Shown here: one piece after another, positions 47,801 to 58,000 of the stretch
Numbering within the stretch: the stretch's first letter is position 1
Layout: every line of letters starts with the position of its first letter
Assembly (NCBI RefSeq): GCF_024323335.1
Contig: NC_066582.1
Coordinates: 89,524,944-89,588,943 of the forward strand
DNA: 64,000 nucleotides
Origin: Lathyrus oleraceus
Lineage: Eukaryota; Streptophyta; Magnoliopsida; Fabales; Fabaceae
Direction: 5' to 3'
Notes under the pieces: generated by a model
The model's database searches: none
The model's input: only the letters and a program-made list of their open reading frames with translations
Told to the model about the DNA's origin: nothing
Program-made: the position numbers and the translations under genes

Positions 47801-49749
47801 TGCTTGTTGATTATCTCATTCCATTTCTATTAATGCACTTTAATTCTCCATCTTCTTCTTCTTTTTTTCTTTTTTGATCAATGAGTTAAAGGTTGGTGGT
47901 TAGCATTGATACATGGAGGTTTAATCTTCTTTGATTCAAATCTAATTCATCTTGATCATGGATCAAGTGAATGGCTTTGCATTAAGGATAGGTTGCTTCC
48001 TAAATCATGCAAAGAACCTAAATCAATACAAGATCATTTCTCATCTTCTTTTTTTGGCATGGCAAGTTATTCGAGTTTGATTCACTAATCAAAATCTCTA
48101 ACTTGTGTTGTTGCCTACATTATTATTGACCGGCCTCAGATAGTTGTGACTTCTACATAACTCCAATTACGATTGCTTAACATAGCACTAAATTGCCTTA
48201 TGGCACACTAACCCTAACACTAACAATTAACCATTAACATTTAATTCTTGCACTTTACATTTATGCAATTTACTATTCTTGTACATATTATTCATTTGCT
48301 TTTTCCTTTACTCATTTGAGCACATGTTTATGTTAATGCAATTTTCCTTTTGCTCACTTGAGCACATAATTGTGTATATATCATTGTGCTTGTGTTTTGT
48401 TTTGATTGTTGTGGACCAAATGCAAAAAAATGGACAAATGGACTTAGTTTCTAGGACATTCCCTATGCAAATTTGGAGTCAAAGAGAAACTAGGCATTGG
48501 GCCTTTAGAGTGCTATAAATGTTGAAGATGGATTAGAAAGACCAAACCTTTAAACTCACTCTTGTCCATTCTTGATTTACTTCATGGACCTTTTTGGTGT
48601 GTGTGTTTTTGTGTTAGGGAATCCTATGTGAGCCAAATTGAAGAACCATTGCCATGTTCATCCAAAGTGAAAGATACAAGAGACATTGAGGATCTTCTAA
48701 GAGCTTGTTTGATTATATTGATTGCTTGAGCTTACACTTATTTTGCTTGCATATTCCAAAGGATGGGAGCTACTTGGATCATCAATATGATCTCAAGAGA
48801 GGAACTCCATTTGTGGTCTTGTTTCTTATCCTTCATCTCTTGTATGATTACGACTTTAGCCATTCTTCTTCTTCCCTCCACTCCAACCCAAGCCAAAACT
48901 TTTGTGCAAATATTTAACATTTGTTTTCAAACATTAGAAACCTAAGCATTATGCTTTTGATTTTCAAACTTCATTTTCATAACACTTATTTTGAATTGAA
49001 TCTGTAAGTCAACTTTGACCATATTTTGTAAATACTTTTCATTGGTAAATATAACTCATTCAAATGTTTTGTGGTTTCAATGGCCACTTTCTTATTAAAA
49101 CTTTTCATAACCATTAGCTCTTAGGTTTGAGTTATCCTTGAGGTAGATATAATACTCACATATATCCTTAGTGATGGACAATGAGTCTTCCATGCTTATT
49201 ATAGGGTTAACCCCTTACTAGCATGTTGAAGCTATCCTCACATGGTGGATTTGTGGTTTTAGGTTGAGTTTTCTCCTTTGGATAACAAAAGACCTTAAGG
49301 CTTTTGGACCAATCAATTCACCAACTCAATTTGAGATTTTTACCCTGAACTACGATGTTTTGATCCTAATCTTTCTTAAGATGGTACGTAGGCAATGGGT
49401 TTATCCATTCAAACACAAATTGTAAATAACATGTATATTCTCTTCTCATCTCTTCAATCATGTTTGCACATATAAATTTTCACAAAATACCAACCTTACA
49501 ACAAGTGTGAAAAGGGCTCCCTAGGAGTACCTAGGATGTTTTGGGTGCTTAAAACCTTCCCATTTCATAACCAACCCCCTTACCCTGATCTCTGACATTT
49601 TTACTAGTTTTTGATTCGATAAAACTTTTAGGTTTTTGTTAGCTTTCTAACCATTCCCTTGGATAAATAGAAGTGCGGTGGCGACTCAACTTGTATGATT
49701 TACTTTTGATTAAGTCAATAAATTTAAAGGTAACGAGTACCCCGCTACA
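44879..49749 (+). mobile_element. LTR2: solo-type Ogre LTR nested in Ogre2 pol
   Basis: 4871 bp, TGTAAGACCCC...CCCCGCTACA, same family as the Ogre2 LTRs but more diverged from both than they are from each other where I compared. The pol frame reads ILADHL on the left and AHQPIEDYQ on the right, contiguous in G1, so this is an insertion. TTGG is repeated at both sides (44875-44878 and 49756-49759). On the right, GAAAAG (49750-49755), normally found between LTR and PBS, remains. Internal palindromes at 46322-46333 and 46846-46865; TATA at 46397-46404. Confidence 0.9.
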
Positions 49750-49755
49750 GAAAAG
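49750..49755 (+). other. Pre-PBS remnant GAAAAG after LTR2
   Basis: Identical to the six bases between the Ogre2 5' LTR and its PBS (39746-39751). It should not be present after a normal solo LTR. Confidence 0.8.
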
Positions 49756-50031
49756 TTGGCACATCAACCAATTGAGGATTATCAGTCAGTTCAGTATGAC
49801 TTCCCAGATGAGGAGATTCTGTATTTGAAAATGAAAGATTGCGATGAGCCTACGCTCGATGAAGGTCCAGAGCCTGGTTCCCAATGGAGCATGGTATTTG
49901 ATGGCGCTGTAAATCAATATGGAAATGGTATTGGGGCAGTGATTATTACTCCTCAGGGCACACATTTTCCTTTTACAGCAAGGCTAACTTTCAAATGCAC
50001 GAATAATATGGCTTAGTATGAGGCCTGTATC
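49756..50031 (+). pseudogene. pol: Ogre2 second (archaeal-like) RNase H, 5' part, ending at a stop in the catalytic motif
   Basis: Continues pol after LTR2 (AHQPIEDYQSVQYDFPDEEI). The first catalytic motif SMVFDGAVNQYG is intact. The second motif reads NNMA-stop-YEA: TAG (50014-50016) replaces the Glu codon GAG found in G1, so both translation and the catalytic residue are lost. The extra RNase H is a Tat/Ogre-lineage trait. Confidence 0.85.
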
Positions 50032-51612
50032 ATGGGATTGGAAGAGCGTATTGATCTTAGGATCAAGCATCTTGTTGTTTATGGTGATTCGGCCCTTGTT
50101 GTTAATCAGATTAAGGGTGAATGGGAGACGAATCAGCCTGGCCTCATCCCATATAGAGATTATGTGAGGAGGATTTCAACATTCTTTACTAAGGTTGACT
50201 TCCATCATATTCCTCGAGATGAGAATCGGATGGCAGATGCATTTGCTACACTTGCTTCGATGATTACGGTTAGACTCTGGAATGAAGTTCCCAATATCAT
50301 TGTGATGCACTTGGACAGACCAACTCATATATTTGCAGTTGAGGAAGTAAAAGATGATAAGCCATGGTATTATGATATCAATTGTTTTCTTCAAAGCCAG
50401 ACTTACCCGCCTGGGGCATTTGTGAAAGATAGAAAGACTTTGAGGAGATTATCAGGCAGTTTCTACCTCAATGGCGATGTGCTTTATAAGAGGAATTTTG
50501 ACATGGTTCTGCTCAGATGCATGGATAGACACGAAACAGACCTGTTAATGACCGAAGTCCATGAGGGTTCATTTGGTACTCATTCCAATGGACATGCCAT
50601 GGCTAGAAAGATGTTGAGAGTAGACTACTATTGGTTGACAATGGAGTCTGATTGTTGCAAATATGTGAAGAAATGCCACAAGTGTCAGATTTATGCGGAT
50701 AAGATTCATATTCCCCTGACACTTCTGAATGTGATTTCATCACCATTGCCTTTCCGTATATGGGGAATTGACATGATTGGCATGATAGAACCGAAAGCAT
50801 CCAACGGTCACAGGTTTATTCTCGTAGCAATTGATTACTTCACCAAGTGGGTTGAAGCGGCGTCATATGCAAACGTGACCAGGCAGGTGGTTGTGAAGTT
50901 TATCAAGAATCAACTCATATGTCGTTATGGTGTGCCGGACAAGATCATTACTGATAATGGATCTAACTTGAACAACAAGATGATGAAAGAGTTGTGCAGC
51001 GAGTTCAAGATTATACATCATAATTCTTCTCCTTATAGATCCAAGATGAATGGGGTTGTTGAAGCTGCTAATAAGAATATCAAGAAGATTGTCCAGAAGA
51101 TGGTCGTTACGTACAAAGATTGGCATGAGATGCTGCCATTTGCTTTGCATGGATATCGTACATTTGTCCGCACTTCAACAGGGGCAACCCCTTTCTCCCT
51201 TGTATATCGCATGGAGGTTGTGCTCCCAGTAGAGGTGGAGATCCCATCAATAAGAGTCTTGATGGAAGCCAAGTTGACTGATGTTGAATGGGTTCAGAGT
51301 CGTTATGACCAACTGAATTTGATAGAAGAGAAGAGATTGACTGCCATGTGCCATGGTCAGTTATATCAGTAAAGGATGAAGGAAGCCTTTGATAAGAAGG
51401 TCAAACCTCGTGTGTTCCGAGAAGGTGACCTCGTGCTCAAGAAAGTTTTGTCTTTCGCGCCCGATTCCAGGGGCAAGTGGACTCCAAACTATGAAGGTCC
51501 ATATGTTGTTAAGAGAGCCTTTTCAGGCGGCTCTTTGATACTTACAACTATGGATGGGGAGGACTTCACTCGTCCTGTGAATTCATATGCAGTCAAGAAA
51601 TACTTCGCCTAA
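50032..51612 (+). pseudogene. pol: Ogre2 second RNase H 3' part and integrase
   Basis: 446 open codons from 50032 to a TAA at 51370-51372 (CAA in G1), then a further 79 to TAA 51610-51612. VYGDSALVVNQIKGEW gives the third RNase H Asp. Integrase follows: zinc domain VHEGSFGTHSNGHAM...CCKYVKKCHKC, then catalytic Asp247 (GIDMIG), Asp308 (ITDNGS) and Glu344 (GVVEAANK) numbered from 50032, with the canonical D-35-E spacing. C-terminal GDLVLKKVLSF and NYEGPYVVKRAFSGG form the small-barrel region; no chromodomain. The least damaged integrase here, broken only by the one stop after CHGQLYQ. Confidence 0.9.
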
Positions 51613-51633
51613 AAATAAAAACAGAATAGCTCG

Positions 51634-51785
51634 CTAAGTTGAAAACCCGAAAGGGCGGCTTAGGCAAAAGTGAGCATCTCGGTGGATTGAAAACCCGAAA
51701 GGGCGATCCAGGAAAAAGTTAGAGACATAAAAAAATGAATATATATATCCCGCTAGATTGAGTACCCCACCCTGGGGCAATCTAG
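51634..51785 (+). promoter_or_regulatory. Three consecutive conserved hairpins after the Ogre2 pol stop
   Basis: Hairpin 1, 51634-51663: CTAAG/CTTAG around CCC-GAAA-GGG. Hairpin 2, 51683-51710: TGGAT/ATCCA around CCC-GAAA-GGG. Hairpin 3, 51753-51785: CTAGATT/AATCTAG around CCCC-ACCCT-GGGG. The first two have a GNRA-type GAAA loop. TTGA(A/G)(A/T)A precedes each inner stem, and a purine-rich (G)GCAAAA or GGAAAA stretch follows. G1 has the same three (18227-18378) with compensatory stem changes. Confidence 0.75.
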
Positions 51786-54700
51786 GCAAAATTAGGGATT
51801 TGGCAAGTAACTGCATCCTGACAAGACTTTGTTCTACAACTGTTATCTGTCGAAGATTCTCGCTCAGTCATCGTCAACTGAAGCTTCAAATACATCGGAT
51901 TCGGAGTTGGCGGAGAAATGGTCATTATGTTCAATGTAGCCCTTTTCCAATATATATCACCAATTTCAAATTTGTAAAGATCCATGGAGTCTTGCCATTT
52001 GCAGACTACCATTCCATCAAATAAATTTGAGCCTTTATCCAATTCTTTGCACTCTTATTTGTTTCTATTCAACAAATATTTTGCATGTTTTAATTGAAAA
52101 AATATCATTGTTTTAAATAGATAAAATTTTCATAAATTGTTTTTAAACAAAGTGAACATTCACAATGACAAAAAGGATACTTGGGACGTCTTCAGTGCTC
52201 TCCCAAGGATGGTATGATTCCCGAAAAGGTAAGACATTTGTTCATATTCCCAGCATAGGTGTATCCTCTTCATTATCTTTCAGGTTGTCTCCTCCGCGAG
52301 CATAGAAGAAATTTGTACGTCCCACCAAATCCCCCAGAGAGTTTGGAGTTTTGAAGGCGGTCTCAATCTTCTAGACCCCAGTGAGTCTGGATTTAGTATT
52401 TGTGCTATCAATTATATGGTTGTCATCCCTTGCGTGGATTGACCTAAAATCCCTTATAGATTGATAAATTGAATATGTTAATCTTTCCGAAGGAGTCGGT
52501 ACTCCCTCACTTCGAGTTAGAGATTTCTCCGCCAGAGTAAGCCAGAAATTTCCCCAACATAAGCGGAGTCATCATTAAGTTTGGTTTGTAGCTTTTCCCC
52601 TGTGGACTTGTCTACTTCTGATCTCCAGCAAATTTGCTCCTCGACCATCCTCGGCAGGGTTGATCCCACGTATACTCCCCAGTATGGTCACTAGCAGGGT
52701 ATCCCTAGTAGTTGCCTACGTGTAATCCCCGATTCAGTCGACAGCAGTGTTTCCCTAGTGGAATTGTCTGATCAGAACCTGTTTGTGGTTTCCTCCCGAG
52801 CAGAGTGGTTGATGAAGATGTTTATCTTCCCATCCCTAGCAGAGTTGTGTTCTCTTCTCCTCGGCAGATATGATTTACTCAACAGTACAAGGAGATGTGT
52901 TGTCTTGGAACCTTCTGATTGGTGGTTTTTCCCCATAGAGTTTCATTTCCCTCTTCGATAATTTCCCTAGTAGAGGTGCTTCTACGGTGGATTTTATCCA
53001 TTTTTAGACTCCTCAGCCGAGACTTTGCCTGATTACAGAATGGTATGAGAGCTTTTGAGGAAGAGGTGTTGATCCTTTCCCCAGCGGAGTGACTGGTTTC
53101 CCTTTCCCTGTAGGGACCTTTGTTTCCTGGTATCTTTTGCCCCCATCAGATTGAATGTTCTCCAGTGGGTCTGGCTTTCTCTCTTGAGATGTAGTACCGG
53201 ATGTTCATCCATTGATTCTTGGACCTGTTTGTGTTAGATATGTCTGTTTGTCAGCATTCATCATACATAAACCATGCATATATGCATAATCTTAACATTT
53301 AGATATTCATGTTGCATTCTTTGCCATAAATATCTTTGATTGTTGTCTCCTGCTATTTGGTGGTATATATTTCCCCAAGCAGACGCTTACGTGTGATCTC
53401 CCCATGTAGAGTCAGCCCTATAGGCAGAAAGTGTCTACCCTTTCTTCCATATTCCCCAATGAGTTATGCCCTCGTGGATGATTGTTATTTCTGTTTCCTC
53501 CCCAAAACATGTATTGGGATGGAATTACTCCCCTGAGTTATATCCTCATTGGGTTGAGTCTTGTTTCTTGGTGTCTCTCTAGTTTGTTCCTAGATTGACT
53601 ACTCTTGTTATTTCCCCTGCACTTCCCCGCAGTTTAGATGAATGATTGCTCAGTAACCAATAATTATCCATCTTTTCCCCGGCGGAGTCTGTGGTTTTCT
53701 ACCCTCATATCGGTAGTTGTAAACCCCATTTTATCCCCTTGAAGAGTTAACCTTATTTTGTGCATCCTAACCGATAACGGTTACTTTTCCGTGGTTTTCT
53801 ACCCAGTATCCGGTAGATGTAATCCCCTCCTTTATTGGTTATCTTTATCCAATATTCGGTATTGATATTCCTTCACTTTTGAGTATATCTCTCAGTAATC
53901 GGCGATATATCTCCCGGATCATTGCATTTGTCAATGTATCCCCAACGAGTCATCTTTCATCTACCCTTGGCTGGTAATGATCGTTTCTCTCTTTGATTGG
54001 TCATCATTTTATACCTAGTATTCGGTATCCCGATGTCCTTTTCCTTTCGGTCGATTTATCCTTTATTAACCCAGTAACTAGTTATGGATAATCTTCCATG
54101 CGAGTATATTATCTATGTTCTGACGGTAATAGATAATATATCTCATGCGCTCTTCAGTCGAAGTCTTTGTTCTTCCCCAGTAGAGTAAGATTCGTATCCT
54201 CTTTTTGCGGATGTCGAATGCCCATCCTGTAATCGAGTTTTCTTTTTCAGCCCTCCCTTCGGATGATGAGTGTTTTGGAAATATTCCCCAATTCACGCCT
54301 TGGTTGGTCACCTATTATATGCCCAGTAACCGGTATCCCTGGTGTTCCTTCCCTTCTGCTCCCTATTATGACTTTTGTCCCCGGTGGAGTCAGATTTCCT
54401 GAGTTGAAAAATACCTTTTTAGGTCTTCCTCAGATGATTTTGGATGTTTGATATCTCTCACCCTTATATCGGTCTTAGATATTCATTCTCCCCGAGTGTG
54501 TTGCTTCACCCTCATACCGGTATTTTGATCACATGTCTCCTTGAGCTTATTACCCAGTAACCGGTAATACCTCATCCTGTTGTTTCCTCAGATGAGTCTT
54601 GTGTGGACATTTCCCCAGAGAAGTCCCTTAGTGTATTTTCCCCATCTGAGTTCGGATTTTTATCCGAAGTATCCTTCGTGGATAGTTTGGTTGTATTGGA

Positions 54701-55073
54701 ATATTCCCCAATACATGCATCTTTGAGTCAGCTCGAGTCTTTACATTGATTTATTTTCATGGAATTCCTCTCGTGTCTCTCAGCAAGTTTCAAGTCGTGA
54801 CCTTCTCACGCATTTTTATTCCCTTTACTATCCCCATTAGAATCCCCAGAGTCTCTGTCCCATTGAGTATATTACTCATATGGATTATCAGTTTCTCCTG
54901 ATTTCTCTTCTTCTTTGTGGACACATATCTCCATAGAGTATTACCTTTTGCATACATACATTTGCATCATGAGGTCTCTTAGGGACCAAAATTCATCTCT
55001 TTGTTATTATTTAAGCCCATTCTACCTCATCGAGACGAAGATTTTAACCTTCATATCTCCGGCTAGAATGACC
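51786..55073 (+). other. Ogre2 3' untranslated region with degenerate repeats
   Basis: About 3.3 kb with no ORF of note. It contains many TTTCCCC(A/G)GnnGAGT motifs (for example 53079-53090, 53677-53689, 54175-54186, 54379-54391) and, at about 53700-54580, CCCAGTAACCGGTA / CCAGTATCCGGTAGATGTAA repeats that are the reverse complement of the G1 3' UTR repeats. Long, variable 3' UTRs with tandem repeats are known in Ogre-type elements. Confidence 0.7.
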
Positions 55074-55088
55074 TTAAATAGGGGCATC
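55074..55088 (+). other. Polypurine tract of Ogre2
   Basis: TTAAATAGGGGCATC abutting the 3' LTR, matching the G1 tract. Confidence 0.65.
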
Positions 55089-58000
55089 TGTAAGACCCCA
55101 ATTTTGACCCTAAGATCCCTCATGGAATCATAACATTGCATTTGCATCTTGCCTCAAGGATCATAGCATCTTGGCTCCTAATCTTTGGGAGGGAACACTT
55201 GTGAGTTGGTTTGAGATCACCAAGCATGCTTGAATTGTATATTATTGCTTTCCTTATTTTTATTACTAACCAAAAGCACAAAAATATGTCACTAACATCT
55301 TTTGTTTGTAGCTTGAGCAGTCACAAGATCCAAAGCTTCTAAGAGGTCCTATGTGCATTGATATGGCCAATTGAAGGTGAAGGCAAGCATGGAAATGGTT
55401 CCCAAATATATCATCCATCAAATATTCCTCCCAAGTATCTCAATTCATCATTTTGATCAAAGCAAATCAAGGGGCTTGAGGCTTGTTTCCCAAGGAAACC
55501 CTAGTTCATCTGTTCATCAACTGTGCCTTGCTCATGAAGCAACCTCAACCCATGATCAAATGAAATCAAGATAAGTTCTTAAGTTTATCATTTCATGCAT
55601 ATTTGAACTTAATTGAGTATCCTCAATCATCAATCCATCAAGATATGAGGTTTGGACTTGAGAAGTTGATCAGTCAATTCATCTGACTACTTTGAAATAC
55701 ACTGAGACCTAACTTTTTATGTGTTTGTCAAATGGAGATGACCCCAAGAGAAAAAATGTTCTTAAGGACCATATGAACAACTTTCATGTTCATAAAAAAA
55801 TTTATTTGAAGCTTGGAAGGTAATTATCCATTCCAAGACATTATAGGTCATTTTGACTGAAACCCTAATTTTGGGTCAACTTCCCAAGGACATAACTCCT
55901 TCATTTTTCATGATTTTGAGGTGGGATCAACTTCATTGGAAATATTAAGATGTCTAATTCAAATGTTATGTTTAGAAAAATTTCAAAATCCTAAAAGAAA
56001 TACATGTGATAATGCAAAACATTATAGGTCACTTTGGACCAAAGGCATTGAAGTATGAAAAAGTCCAACTTCAAGTGCCCGTAACGTCTTCATAAAAAAT
56101 CCAAATGATGCAAAATTTAAGTCCAAATTTATTTTATTAAAAAGATCTACAACTTTTATGTTGAAGATTTTGTCATTTGGATCTTGCATCATTGAAACAG
56201 AGGTGCTTAAAGTTTGGCCATTTTTGAAAATCTCACATGTACATGTTTTGCACCCTACACTTCATGACCATTTTTCATCAATTTCAAAGGCTCAAATAGA
56301 GTTTTGATCAACATAACAAATGATCCTTATGCAAAAAAAATTCCAACCATTACTCATGAGGTGGTGTTTCAAGTTTGGAAAAGCCATTTTTGAAGACATG
56401 AACATTATGGTACAATTTTGGAAATCCATAGAATTTGCATTGCATGAGGTGTTTATGAACAATTTGCACGTCCAGTTTGCTTCTATCATTGCTCAGCTAC
56501 CAAATCCAAGTGGAATTGGGCCCTCCATGCGCCTGTACAGGCCCATGCATGGAGGCCCTTTCCATTCATGCAAAGTTGTGATCATGCATTTCAGCATTGC
56601 CTTGCCTATAAATACAATGCCATTGCTCTTCATTTCACTAACCTGAAGGCGCCCCAAATGTTGTGCAATTGAATCCTCACCCTCACACCAAAGGAACTCA
56701 CTCATTTTTCTCTCAATTTTCAGATCTATAATTCAATTACCTCGATTGTTTTCTTAGATCTAAAGTTCCTTAGCCTTCTTCTCTTTGATCTAAAGAACAA
56801 ACTGCAAGCATCCATAGCAAGGAATTGTGACTTCAAGCTCTGCAAATCAGAGGTTTACCTCACATTTTAATATCTTCGAATCTACTCATATACTGGTTAT
56901 TTGTTGCTGTTGTTGTGTGATCTGAAGTCCTCTGCATAGAGGCAACATTCTTGAGCTTCGAATTTTCAAAATCCATTAAGTTTATTTAAACACCACATAA
57001 TTTCCATCTCTGATTTCTCTTAATGTAGAAACCTAGAATGGATTTGGTTGGTACAAGGGTGATGTACATCACCCCAGCTTTCGATTGATACCTGGATCGT
57101 AGCTTTTCATGGACATTTTGTTCTCTACAATTTTTGAACTTCGCCGAAGCTGGCCGGAGAAGACGGTGGCGCTGGTCACCGTCTGGTCTCCAAATTGGAT
57201 CTGAGCCGTCCATCTCATTTTCCAGATCAAATCCCATTCATTCATTATTATGACTATTTTAATGGCCCTGTGCGCTTCAGTAGACCAAGGAACATGGTAG
57301 GCGCGCGTGTGTGAGCCTCATGATTCGCCAGCTCAATTAATGAGCTCAGATCAAACGCTCCACGTTTTTCTAATTATTTTAATTTCTGATTATATTTTCT
57401 TTTATTTCTTTTAACTCCATTTCATTTAAAAAAATCATATCTCCTTTATTATTGGTCCAAAAAATATGAGACCAATTGCATTTTTCTCCTTTTAAGTTAT
57501 AGTTTCTAAAAATGATTTTTAATATTTTTTATTTTATCATTTGATATTTTTTAGGATTTTTCTCTTTTCTGGTTATTTTTAATTCATTTAAAATAGTTTT
57601 TGATATCCAAAAAATACAAAAATATTTTTTCCAACCTCTTTGAATGATGATAGATCTATGAAAAATATTCTCATCAATTTATTAATTGATTTGAGATTTA
57701 TTTGAGATTTTAATTCAATTAGGTTATTTTTATGCATTTTTAATTGATTTAAAATAGTTTCTGACATCTAAAAATGCTGAAATTTTTTGTCAAACTTTGT
57801 TTGACCTTGTTGAACTTGGGATAATTCACTTGGACTTTTCAAAGTTGATTTGAAGTGAGTTTGAAATTTGACCTTTCTTTATTATTTTAATTCAAGTTTT
57901 ATTTTAATATTGAAAAATACCAAAAATATTTTATTTGTTTCTTGACTTCTAATCTTCATTGTGCTTTTGTTTTCTATTGTTTGACCTTGATCTTCTCTAT

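Noticed and set aside
34899..49749. LTR1 and LTR2 as the two ends of one complete element
   Set aside because: LTR2 is preceded by coding sequence and no polypurine tract, pol resumes after it at the next codon, and the ATGTG duplication pairs LTR1 with LTR3.
51376..51612. Chromodomain at the integrase C-terminus
   Set aside because: The C-terminus ends soon after the GPYVVKRAFSGG barrel-like region; the aromatic cage pattern of a chromodomain is not seen, in line with the Tat/Ogre lineage.
51634..51785. The hairpin cluster as a tRNA or other known structured RNA gene
   Set aside because: No A/B boxes, no cloverleaf and no CCA-end context; the three similar stem-loops do not fit any RNA gene class I can recognise.
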